From positions 19,237,207 to 19,301,206 of the forward strand of contig NC_064769.1 of the NCBI RefSeq assembly GCF_011397635.1: a stretch of DNA of 64,000 nt, written 5' to 3'. A model generated the notes under the pieces. The model saw only the letters and a list, made by a program, of their open reading frames with translations. It had not been told where the DNA came from and ran no database searches. Position 1 is the first letter of the stretch. Every line of letters starts with the position of its first letter. The stretch comes from Epinephelus fuscoguttatus (Eukaryota; Chordata; Actinopteri; Perciformes; Serranidae). Positions 38,301 to 49,900 of the stretch are shown here, one piece after another. The position numbers were made by a program, and so were the translations under genes.

Positions 38301-41054
38301 CATATCACAGTTAAAAACCAAAAAGCACTTGTTGTGCAATAGTAAAAGAAGTGAGTGCCACTTAGTAGTGTTCAGAAAACTAACGTCTGGCTTTATTTCA
38401 TCACACCACCATTAGTTACACTTCATGAAGCTTATTCCTCATGGGACAATGTTGGATTATTATTGCATCTAAAAAAAATACTGGCAAATAAAGAATGGAG
38501 AGAGGTTAACACTAAAACCAGAGACATTGTTCTCACCTTGCTGAGGTCTTTTGCGGTTACACTGTCATCTTCCCGACAAGGCATCCGATGGACATACGCC
38601 AACATCTGATATTTGGCCTTGATGAATTCTGTCTTGTTCGGACTGGCAAACAAGACAGATACTTATATTTAAAACCAAGAACACTAGAAATCTGGACCAC
38701 CATTGCTATTTTCAAGTTACTATCTTCTCATATAATCAAGTATATGTTTGCTTAAGACAAAAGCCATCAAACATATCTCAACTGGGAATGTCCTGATGTC
38801 TACTACTGAAATCAAATACGGCATCCGTGAATTGAAAATAGGGTATTCGATTGGTGGCAAAGCAATTTATTTATTTAAGCCATTAATTATTCCACTATAC
38901 CATTTAACATGATTCTGGATACCTTTCTGTCCCTTAAACTGAAAAAAGGTTCCCCATTTCAATTAAGGCTGCAAATTCATGGAGACATTCTTATCCGAAC
39001 TCTAACCATATCTTTCCTTCCTCACTGTCATATGACCAACTTTGTCTCTGTTGATCTCTGTACAGACAGCGGACAGTATAGTATCCTATACTAGTGGGGA
39101 AGTCAACAACAAAGCCTAAATTGTTTTTAATGTTAATAAACAATGACAAAACTCCACCCGAGCCCTAATATCAAGACTAGAATACTTCCTTGTTTTGTGA
39201 ATGAAGGAAGTTGAAGCAGCTACAGAGTCTGTGTTTGACCACTCAGCAACTTACACAACTCCACCCTGATAGTTCCCATACCATCAGAGAGTATAACCCC
39301 CCAGGAAGGGACCTGCTTTTTTACACCTGAGTCTATCCTACAAGTCCTCTGGTCAAACACAGGTTTAGTTTCTGAGCTCCTCAAAAGGCTCTAACTCCCC
39401 TGAGAATTTCCCCAATAAGACACCCAAATAAGAGCATTCATCCTGAAACATTTATTTGGGATCAAGGATTACTGCCTCCTGTTTGGTGCAATGCGTACTC
39501 TCTGTCTGTTTCTGTCTGTTGTCTGGTGATTGAATGTGTTTGCTCAGAGTGTGAGGGTCGGGCTCAGCGTGGCTGTGTTTATATGTGGCTGGCTGTTTAT
39601 CTTTACTGCACCAGGCAGACACTGGAGCGACACAGTGTTTATACCTGGCAGAAGATGTGGGTGACTGCATCACATCTCTCATTTTGTTTTTTGTTATGTC
39701 TTCTGGGTTACAGTATGCATGTGCTGCTTATTAAAAAACATTTAAAATAAAGGAAAAGCTGCATTAACACTTAAAATTCACTTTCTTGCATACTCATTCA
39801 GCTGCTATGCATTTCCCATCTGCACATCTACAGATCGAGTCACGCCATTTAACAGAGTTACTTGAGACTGACTGGGCCATGAGTCATGCCATAGCACAGA
39901 GAACCAATTATGCATGTTCACTGACCTTAACCGTGAAAATCAATGTTGCCAATAGAGTTTTATATCAAAGCCCAAACAAGCATATCAAAATCGGCACTGA
40001 TCCATTAAAATCCCTAAATGCACTTACTGTACTCGGTCCTGGGGGTTGGCTTTGCGCTTCCCACTCACTGAGGAGGAAGGGTCCAGAAGGCTATGCTCCC
40101 ATATGGAATTAGCTCCATTGCCATACAGTGTCTGGACCATCTAAAACATGAAACCACAGAACAATTAACCTTAACCCATATGCATAATATATAAGGTTGT
40201 CCTCTAGTCATTTGAGGTGTTTGTTTGTGCATACGCTGAATAATCTATCACATTAGATTCTATGCATTTGCATCTTGATGTTTGGTGTATGTAGGGGCTG
40301 TGTCCTTGTATCATCACCTGTAACTGGGAGGGTGGCCACGAAGAATGAGTCAGATGTCGGACTTGAGAGCTGTGTCGCCCCAGACCTCGATGGATGCTGC
40401 AGCACTCATCGCAAATCAACACACCCCTGTTGACAGAGGCCCAGCGTGGCTCTGCAATAAGATGCAAATGTTAGTTAACCTCCCAGTCTAATGTTAAATG
40501 GTTAATAACGTTCACTTTAACACACATTTACACACACTATATGACAACAAATTACACCTCCAGCTTAGCTGCTTCCTGATGTCTTCGACACATCCAAAAA
40601 TCACAATCACAAATGCAACCAGGCGTGGGTCTGTTGTGCGACAACACCAAGTTAGCTACTTGTAAATTAGTCTTCGCAAGCTAGCTAAACAAGCTAATTT
40701 ATGTGGTTAAGCTAACGTTAACCTGACGTTGACGGTTAACCTCTATAAACCATCATTTAAGCAAAGAGTTTCAGAAGCAGACAAGTTAATGTGATAACAC
40801 AGACAAAACAGACACGACATACGTGAGAAAACCATTCCCCATGAAGAACATTTACAACCATTACAGCTACCAATCACGTTAATTGCTAATCAGTTACCGG
40901 CAGTTGGTAACGGTAACTAGGTTAGCTAACTGGACGTTAAGTTGTAGTGGGGGGCTAGCTGGTTAGCTAGCCAGCTAAAAGCTAGCTTGTTTGACATCCT
41001 ACCCGGAGCACTGCAATCAGCGCAGACCTCTCTGCTTCGTACTCGCTTTGACAT
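26364..41054 (-). CDS. git2: ARF GTPase-activating protein GIT2, 19 coding exons, 707 aa
   Basis: Scaffold and ARF-GAP that binds PIX and paxillin at focal adhesions and on endosomes. Exons (high to low): 41054-41003, 40451-40318, 40140-40028, 38642-38537, 37770-37684, 37589-37459, 36430-36336, 36234-36189, 35906-35858, 35754-35682, 35579-35482, 35372-35261, 34733-34582, 34472-34320, 31268-31059, 30209-30127, 28322 (or 28319)-28167, 26916-26853, 26573-26364. The ArfGAP zinc finger is intact (C11, C14, C31, C34) with the arginine finger at R39. Three ankyrin repeats follow (about 132-240), then two Spa2-homology repeats (about 257-355), a leucine-zipper coiled coil (about 430-480) and a C-terminal FAT-like paxillin-binding domain (about 585-707, ending TVTTKENSN). 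The start MSKRVRS...EVCADCSAP and the whole sequence fit GIT2 better than GIT1. The product is shorter than the 759-aa human form because the region equivalent to human GSSRKGRQRSMVWPG has no exon that I could find. Confidence 0.96.
28319..28324 (-). other. git2: Tandem (NAGNAG) 3' splice site of git2 exon 17
   Basis: A T-rich tract on the minus strand ends GTAGTAG|CCC. Use of the first AG starts the exon at 28322 and gives GGT-AGC-CCT (Gly-Ser-Pro). Use of the second starts it at 28319 and gives GGC-CCT (Gly-Pro). Both keep the frame after the phase-2 donor at 30127, so the two isoforms differ by one serine. Confidence 0.65.
28715..28987 (-). mobile_element. Copy 1 of the GGTCCAGTGTGTAGG element (git2 intron)
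   Basis: On the minus strand it starts at GGTTCAGTGTGTAGGATTTA (28987 downward), contains GAATGAGCCATTTATATCTA, and closes near 28715 with CTTCTACACACTTGGCAC. It shares ends and interior with the copies at 48019 and 55262. Confidence 0.6.
30735..30905. other. GC-rich, polypurine/polypyrimidine block in git2 intron 15
   Basis: A compact GC-rich patch in an AT-rich intron, with CCCCCGGGGC and a run of about 50 pyrimidines on the minus strand. Function unknown; no exon assigned. Confidence 0.4.
32190..33070. repeat. Possible dispersed element in git2 intron 14
   Basis: Contains TTTTATCGATACTACTAC and, further on, TGTTTCGATACCCATGCC-like and ACTGATAAAAGAACCGATAA segments, typical of a teleost repeat, plus a GT microsatellite at about 32704-32733. 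Limits uncertain. Confidence 0.3.
40640..41000. repeat. AGCTAGC/GCTAACGTTA-rich stretch in git2 intron 1
   Basis: Many overlapping GCTAGC, TTAGCTA and GTTAACC motifs close to the git2 start. Such words are over-represented in percomorph genomes; I cannot tell whether this is a defined repeat. Confidence 0.4.
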
Positions 41055-41300
41055 CCCTTGATAGCGCTCCTTAAAGTCCAGGAAAGACAAATATATAACG
41101 GATACGTTACACCGTAGCTACACTAAGATAAGACGGGACTGCCCGCCCTAGCAGATTGTATTCACCGATTGTAGCAGGCAAAGGAACTGAGTGCTCGTAT
41201 GCCCCCCCTCCCCTGCTGTTGAACAAAGCAGTGTCCCATTCCAACACGCACGTAGCCTCCTTGGCTACGTCCTTGTCCGCTTCCTTCCTTGTTTCCTTTT
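41055..41300 (-). promoter_or_regulatory. git2: Probable git2 promoter and 5' UTR
   Basis: Region directly upstream of the git2 ATG. It has a C-rich tract (GCCCCCCCTCCCC), GC-rich patches and a perfect 8-bp inverted repeat at 41250-41270. It lies between divergent git2 and sgsm1, but 2.7 kb separates the two starts, so a shared bidirectional promoter is not likely. Confidence 0.4.
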
Positions 41301-43499
41301 ATATCTATCCTTTGCAACTTCGTATAGTGAACTCGCAGCATAAAGGTTTCAAAGGTTATAAAGAGGAAAATCTGGTGTCTGGGCAGCCTGCAGAATATAA
41401 TTTGCAATGTTCATCAGCATCTGTTCTCTCCTTTCCTCCAGTTTTGGAGAGTACAGTCACTCAAGGGCATGGAATATTTCCTATGTGCAATAATGTAAAT
41501 TTAACAGTTTAACAGTTTTTTTTTTTTAGCTTATAGTGTCTATTTAGGCTATGTATTACAGCTTTCCTTTTTATACTGATGCCTCTTGTTATTGCTGCTG
41601 TAGCACTGCAAATCCCCCCACTGTGGGACAATGAATGGATTATTTTATCTTAATATTAATATATAATAAGAATTTAATACGCTAAAATGGACTATTCTGA
41701 ATAATAAGTACTTTTCCTTTGATATTAAAGGGTATTTTGCTGACAATACAGACCTGAAGGATTCAGATCATTTTTAGTATATCTCTGCATGTTCAAAATG
41801 CATCCTATATCGGCGAGATTTCACGGCCTCCCACTTCATGTCAAATGCTAGTTCACGGCGAATTGCACCATTCAGTTCATCAGAGCTCACTCATTGCATC
41901 ATACTGCTGATGGGGAATTTAGATTGTGCTTCCTGCAGTCTGTGCGTTCATTCATGTTGTTTATGTGAGTGGGATGAGGAAATGAGATTGTCTGGTGTCT
42001 GCAGACAATGAATGTGGCTTCTCTCTCCTTTAATTTCAGGTTGTGGCTAGTATCAGAATCATATATACTCATTGTCTCTTATCCAGTTCTTTTTTTTTTT
42101 AATGTAATGTGACACTGATGACCCAGTGTAACCCTGAAAGAAGCCCAGAGTAGAACAACAAAATGTACATGCCAGAATTGGCATTAGCGTCTGTGTGTTA
42201 TGTATCTGTTCCTTTTATATCTGTGAGTTTCCCCTTGTATTAGTGGGCTGTCTACAGTTGAGGCGTGTGGTTTTTATGTACTGTGTTTAACACCCGAGAA
42301 AGACGTGAGTATGGGTGGATGAGAGGACAATATATAGCCAATGCTCAGATGATGTAAATGTGTCTACAGTCATGTTTTTTTCTGTACTCTTAATGCCGTG
42401 GTTACTATCGCTTTAATTAAGGTGTATAAACCCATTGTCGTTCATGTTGCAGCACATCAATGAGCATGACAGACAAGATATAGATATATAGATACAACAT
42501 CATCAAAGTAACATGAACACAATTTAATGCAATTAAGTGCAACAGTGCCACAAGCTACAGCCACAGAGACTTAAATCCTGTCTCAATAAAACCCAACCAT
42601 TGTGGTCTCAACCATATGCATTATTGGCATGGCCATAATGAAATTCAGTATTGACAAACTTGTACAAGGTTTACAATGTAAGAGACATTAAATGGTTTAC
42701 GTGTTACTGCACTATGTGCACGATACAACTTACGATTGAGATAATATACTGTGTCTGCATGGGTAAATTTGTAGACAGTGAGCCCCTGGGCACAGATATA
42801 TGCAAAATGCCCCACCCCACAGGAGCAAGACACATGGACTTTGTGGTAGTTTTGCCTCTGTTACTGTATTGTTTTGCATCACTTTGTATATATATGCAGC
42901 TTTTCATGGTTTTGTGTCTCTTTGCAGTAAATTTGTGTGTGATCATTTTGCGTCTCCTTGTGGTTGTTTTGCAGATTTAGTAGTTATTTTGTCTCTTTGT
43001 CATTCCTTTGTATCTTTTTTTTTTTGGTCTTTGTGGTAATTTTCAAACTCTTCCTGATCGGTGTGTGTTAATTTGAGTGATGTGTTGCATTTGAAGGTGT
43101 CCAGGGGCCCTCACATTGCGGCTCCTGGACCTGTGTGTGGTAGGCTCATCCATGAGATGCAGTTTAACAATAAAAAATAAAGTGAATGTTGATATTTTGG
43201 GGGTGGTTGCATATGAATGTGTCATATCAAAGTGTCCCTGTTCACTTTCTGTGGTATAATTGTGATGATTAACTTAATGAGACCTTAATTAATTTGACCT
43301 GGGGCTCATTAACTGTAATTATCACATGTGTGAATCAGGCTCTGAAGATTTTCATGGATAATGTGGCTGAGAAACTTTTCATAAAAATATTTGATATCTG
43401 TTTCTGACTCATCTGGCACAGTGAACAAACCTTGCATATGCCCAGGGAGTGGAGGATACGTGTGTAGGTGTTGGCGTTGCACGGCTTAATGTATAGGCT
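41301..43499. other. Intergenic region between git2 and sgsm1
   Basis: No gene supported. From about 42840 to 43050 an imperfect ~24-bp repeat (TTTTGTGTCTCTTTG-like, recurring several times) creates a misleading open frame. Confidence 0.5.
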
Positions 43500-43773
43500 A
43501 CTGTGACTTTAAAGGGGTGTTGGTTCCCTGAGAGGTAACAGACAGGTTTAATTCAGTCACACAGACCACATCGCACATCTCGGAGCCTCTCTGCCTTTAT
43601 ACCACTGTTGTCTTCATTGCATCCAAGAAGACATCCTCCAAGATAACCGTGCGTGTCAGCCGCTACACCCTTCCCGGAGCGATGGGAGGTACAGGCGCGG
43701 TTATTATTTTCCTGTCGTGAGCCCTGTCATCGTTTTTATTTCCCACACTGGCAGTCTGATCTGCATATTCATA
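43500..43773 (+). promoter_or_regulatory. sgsm1: Probable sgsm1 5' UTR / promoter region
   Basis: Sequence before the sgsm1 start codon, with a TTTATACC box near 43597-43604 and moderate GC content close to the ATG. It is called by position only. Confidence 0.3.
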
Positions 43774-43903
43774 ATGTTTTCTCCCGTGACAGAGGCCGAG
43801 ACGCGTCAGAAACTGCTGCGCAATGTGAAGAAAGAGGTTGGTTGCATTTTTTATTTCTCTCTCGCTCATCACAGTTTATGTTTACTGGCGCTGAACGCTT
43901 GGA

Positions 43904-43941
<38 letters not shown>

Positions 43942-46900
43942 CACCGTTCATCGGGTCTGAGCCACGACTACGCCACAGGCCTGTTTATCATCTAGCTGAG
44001 CATTTATTGTGTTATATATAAGAGCGGATGCAATTAGGCTGCCGGTAAAATGATATGTTTTTGACTGTGGTTAGACTGGCGCAAGATGATGGTGACGATG
44101 GTAGTGATGATGATGATGATGATGATGATGACGATGATGATATAGATGATGATGGTGGTGATGATGCTGATTTTTTTCAGGAGACTACACATTCAAGAAG
44201 CTCTGTACAGATTCATTCGTATATATCCATACAAAGCCTGTTTTTTTTTTTCATATCCTGGAACAGTCCCCACCCCCCCTCTGAAGAAATCACTGACATC
44301 CCTCCCATCTTATTATCTCAAACTTAAAGGTGTGACCTTGGCATCTATTTCACTGATGTTTCAGTGTTAAATTAAATGCAAAAACATCCAACCCAGACTG
44401 GGGTGATTTATTACTGAATAATGAGCCATTTGGATATTAATGGAAAATATCAGGGAGCACCCCTCACACTCATCCAAACTGCTCAGTGACTCCATGACTC
44501 CCCAGGGAGAGAAAACAGGATGTTTTATTCATTGCTGAGAAAGACCGGTGCTTCCAGTCTTATCGTGTCCGTGCTCCCCCTCACCTGTGACTCATTGCCT
44601 CTCAAACATCCATGACTCTGGTGCTAGATCCTGCAGCAAGGAGGGGCTCAGCCGTGATGTATAGATTTTAAACACATCATAGAACTAAAATTATGGTCTT
44701 TCAGTATGTACGTTTTTAGCTCAGGTTGACAAAGCAGACTTTTCAGGCTCTTTATCCATATGAAGAACAGGGACATAAACAATTTTGTGGTCTACAGCCA
44801 TCTTGTCTGCAATATTGTGATTCTAAAGGTCAGAAAATTCTCTTAATGTATGACAGGACTGTTGCAATACATGTTTCTCTTGTTCTGTCAACATACAGCA
44901 CAGAACTTAACATTAAATTCAGTCAGTTTTACAGTTCAGTGTCACTTATCAACACACATTTTTAGGTTGTAGGAGATGACCTTTTCAAAAATGTTATGAG
45001 TTACAAATAATGTATATATGTTAACGTCAGTAAATACAATAATGCAACAAGCGACATGATGTAAAATTGTGTTCATTGAATGACAACAAGTCAGTTGAGA
45101 AAGCTGGCATTTATAAAGTTACTTCAGGTTCGGCTGGGAGACTACAAATGTAGAAAAGAAAGCCTATGTTACAAACACGGTTTTAAGATGTATGCATTTG
45201 CGTGACAGAGAGGATCTTGCATGATGCAGCGTTCAAGGGACTAAACGTCAGGATATGTCTGCCATTTTTAAAAATCTGTTTGTCACAAGCTCTCCAACTT
45301 TATGAAAGTACAGTACTAAATTGCAGGAGTGCCCTTTAAAGCACACAAGAAGAAATACTTGTACTCACCTGGCAGTGCCCTGTGACATTCTTCAATGATC
45401 AGTGGTAGGTTTTTTTTAAGAACAAGAGCTCCACAACATCTAGAAAAAGTAAAAAACATTTGAGACTGGAGGGATATCTCAGGGTTTCTGCGCTTTCCTC
45501 TCCATGCTCAAGTTGAAGTTATGAGATGAGACAGCCGACAAAAGGACTTAATGCATGTCCATTCATTCTTTGTATGGGTCTTGGGGGGGTCTCAGCTGAC
45601 ACTGGGCAAGAGGCGGGGTACACCCTGGACAAGTCCTCTGACTATCACAGTGCTAACACACACATACACTCCTACGGGCTATTTAAAGTCACCAGTTGAC
45701 CTTACCTGCATGTCTTTGGACTGTGGTAGGAAGATAACTCATGAAAACCCACTCTTACACGGGGAAAGTCCACACAGAAGGGCCCCAAACCCAGATTCGA
45801 ACCCAAAATCCTCTTGATGTGAGGTGACAGAGCAAACCACTGCACCTCTTAATACATGTGTTATAGTTTTAAAAGGATCCAAATGTGTTGGAGTGCATGT
45901 CAGAGGTTAAGTAGGGAGACAGACAAGTTTAGCTAATAAATGAATAATTTGCTCTGTATGTTATCCTCTTAAATGTGTTGTGGGACTGTACCACTCCTTC
46001 ACTGCCCGTCACAACCTCTTGTAACGTATTGCCCCATTGTCTCCTGCTATGTGTCTCATTTTGACTCCCTGTCACCTTATGCAACTGTGTCAGTCCGATT
46101 TGGTCTTGTCTCACTGTGTACCTTTCTCTCCTAGGTGAAACAAATTATGGAGGAGGCAGTAACGAGGAAATTTGTGCACGCCGACAGCAGCCACATCATA
46201 TCCTTCTGCGGTAAATGCTTTTTTGTGATTGCATTGCACACCGAGCCATCTTTCTCCAGCAGAGTTTCCCAAAATTCAGCGGACATGCTCAAGGCCTTTT
46301 CCATTAGCTTTAATGGTGAACACAGGAGGGGGGTATAAAGAGGGAGAGACTAGGCAAAGTAAATAAGAGAGATAGAGTCATTTTGTTTGTGCATCTTAGA
46401 AAATGCCTTTTTTTTGCCTAAAATAGTTCAGCCTTTTGTATCTCATTTCAAAAATTATAGCACTGGACATGCTGTATTAGATAGTAAAGGTCACAGTAGT
46501 TGTTACAACAACAATGACATGTGCAGAGCAGATGGTTGACATGAGTTTGTGTCAAGCCATCACCTCCTATGAGTTCACTCTCACAGCACAATATGGTCCC
46601 TTACAGTCTGTTCAAGCTATGAAAGTCCTAAAAATTTCTTTTCATAATGCTATTATGTATGTCTATTTATATTTAGTGAAGGTGGATTGATAGATGGATG
46701 TGTATTAAAGTAGACTCACACCCTTCAAAGGTGTTGATACTAACCAGGAGTGAGACATGTGTGATTCACATCCCTCATATCCTAGCAACGGAAGACAGTG
46801 TTGGGCAGTCTGTTTCTACTTGTGGCACCTGTGCCTGCTTTTAAGTTGTCTTTATAAATATATATTACGGCTAAGGTTTCACAAAGGGAAAATGATAGTG

Positions 46901-49900
46901 TCCTCATGAGATGAAGACAGAATTCAGGGGCACAAAAAAAGACCCCACCTTATGAAAACAAAAAAAAACATTGAAATGAAATAAAAAATGAAATCAAATC
47001 AAATATTGACTAATGCTCTTTGTTCGTGTATGTGTGTGCAGCTGTAGTGGAGGCCTGCATGCTTCATGGGCTCAAGCGCCGTATCGCAGGCCTGCTGTGC
47101 AGTAACAAGGTCGCAGCACTCTTTATGAAGGCGGCAAAAACCTTTTCGCCTGCTGAGGAACTCTGCAACAAGGTCCAGGAACTGGAACAGCTCATCGACA
47201 ACAGGTGAGATGTTAACTTCAGCCTGTGAGAGGCCAGTGACATAAAATCATTACGTGCATTTGTTCTCTTCTTGTCTCGTATATCTCTGTCAATTGTGTC
47301 CTACTTTTATGTGCCATAATGCATCCTAATTTCTCATCCTGTCCTGTCCTATAAATGTGATTCATTCTGATGACCAATGAAGACATGTCATATGTCAAGT
47401 TTCCTTTTCTGTTTTTCAGCAAGCAGAACAACTCCTCACTGAGTAATGACCGCAGTCGGCAGTCCAAGCTGGCCAACCTCCCTCCTCAGGCACTGAAACA
47501 CCTGTGGATCCGGACTGCACTGATGGAGAAGCTCCTGGACAAGATTGTCCTTTACTTGGTGGAGAACAGCAGGTATGGCTATAGATCATTCAATGCAATT
47601 ATAAGCTACTGGCTATAGAAGACTACATCCATTTATTACCATCATTTTGTTGTAAGCAGTTCTCTTCAAAATAATGATTCCCTAACTGATCTCAGAAACA
47701 GCTGCAGGTGTGTCTATCTTTTTTTTTAAGAATCTCAGCTTCAACAGTTTTCTACTTAAAGGTCATGCAAAACATTTTATTGTTCTAGCCCTAGAACATA
47801 TCATGTGGTTACAGCTATATGTAAACAGGAAGTTGGGTATGATTTCCAAATCATAATGTTCTAAATATTGCTTTTTGCAGTGCCTTCTATGAGAAAGAAG
47901 CCATGCTGATGGATCCGGTGGATGGACCAATTCTTGCATCTCTATTGGGTATTTATCTACACATGGACCACATTGAAACAGTCCTACCTTTCTTTTTGCC
48001 TTACTGTTCTAACTAATAAAGGTCCAGTGTGTAGGATTTAGGGACATCTATTGGCATAAATGGTATATAATATTCATAACTATGTTTTCATTAGTTTAAA
48101 ATCACCAGAAAATAAGAACTGTAGTGTTTTTATTACTTTAGAATGAGCCGGTTATATCTACATACAGAGCAGGTTGGTGGTGCCTATTAAGGAATGAGCA
48201 CAGGGGCCCAAAATGGCCAAGAACAGACAAAGCTAACACTGGCTCTAGACAGGGCCATTCATCTTTTTTTTAGTTATCGTGTTGACCATCGTAGTTCTCC
48301 TAAATGCTTGGCACACTAGACCTTTAAGTTTATATTATTCATAACTTAAAAACATCTAAATTACTTTAAACATATTAACCTTGTTTTACAGTGGGCCCTT
48401 GTGCTTTGGAGTACACCAAAGTTAAGACAGCAGACCACTTCTGGACGGACCCATCTGCTGACGAACTTGTTCAGCGGCATCGCATCCACAGCAGCCACTG
48501 TCGGCAGGATTCGCCCTCCAGACGGCCTGCCCTGGTTAGATAGTGAAATAATTAATTGATTTTAATCAAATAATCAGCTATAAACTACTGTGTGTAATGA
48601 TTCTGATGTCTTCTTAACCTGTATCAGATCCAGAAGAGACAGTCCAGTGGTAGCATGGATGATCGCCCTCTCATGTGGGTGAGGGACTATGTTGAATCGC
48701 TGCACCAAAACTCCAGAGCCACACTCCTGTTTGGAAAGAACAATGTCCTGGTGCAGCCGGTGTGTTTTTATCTTTTTCTCAGTTTAATACAATAATAGTA
48801 CAATCCTTCAAGAGAGGCTTGTTTACTCTCTGGAACTTGGATGCATCTGTCAACTGATATATAATCAACTTATCTTAATAGTATTGTAAACATGTGATTT
48901 GAAAGCTCTGACTTGTGTCTGCAGAGAGACGACATGGAGGCCATCCCAGGCTACCTTTCTCTCCATCAAACTGCAGACCTCATGACACTGAAATGGACAC
49001 CCAATCAGCTGATGAATGGCAATGTGGGGGAGCTGGATTCTGAGAAAAGGTTCGCCTGATAGAGCCTAATAAAAACAAATCTTGTTTTCGCACAACCGAC
49101 TCAATGGCTCCTATTCTCTCATCTGTCTTCCAGTGTTTATTGGGATTATGCCATGACAATTCGTTTGGAGGAGATTGTGTATCTCCACTGTCATCAGCAA
49201 GGTACAGAAATCTCATTTTAATGTTTTAAGCACCCAAAGTAGGAGTTTTAAAAGTTATTTATTGTGTTGTGCATTTCTCCAGTGAACAGTGGTGGAACAG
49301 TAGTTTTGGTGAGCCAGGATGGGATCCAGAGACCTCCTCTACATTTCCCCAAAGGAGGCCACCTACTCCAGTTTCTCACCTGCCTGGAGACCGGCCTGCT
49401 ACCTCACGGACAGCTGGACCCACCGCTCTGGAATCAGAGAGGAAAGGTCAGCATGAACATAGGATAATAAAATACCTACTATGCACTAATGCAACATTTC
49501 TGTACCTCCAGCTATGATCAGTTGTAACAATTCTCTCCATTCACAGGGAAAGGTTTTCCCCAAACTGCGAAAGAGGAGTCCACACGGCTCATGTGACTCT
49601 GTATCTGATAAGGAAGATGATGAAGCAACCGATTATGTGTTTCGGATCCTCTTTCCTGGCAATCAGATGGAGTTCAGTACGTGTCTTTAATCTTCCTGCT
49701 CTGCCTGCCTGAGCTAATCTAATAAAACATCATCAGAGATTACATCTACGATTGCATTACTCTCTTAATACTCATTTACAGTTCTAACAATTTCACTTTA
49801 GATAAATCTGTTTCCCCATCTCATATATTCAGTGTGCAACTTTCTAATTAATTTCTCTCTAATTCAAACTGCTACATTTTATATCTTTTTCCTGCCTATT

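Noticed and set aside
42651-42980. 109-residue hydrophobic frame
   Set aside because: Generated by an imperfect TTTTGTGTCTCTTTG-type tandem repeat.
41055-43773. Shared bidirectional git2/sgsm1 promoter
   Set aside because: The two start codons are 2.7 kb apart with AT-rich, repeat-bearing sequence between them.
44055-44327. Poly-Asp open frame
   Set aside because: Translation of the GAT microsatellite in sgsm1 intron 1.
45790-45805. tRNA-like GATTCGAACCCA box
   Set aside because: Resembles a T-loop B-box, but no cloverleaf or A-box is present; it belongs to the dispersed repeat.
45551-45817. 88-residue open frame
   Set aside because: Lies fully inside a widespread non-coding fish repeat.
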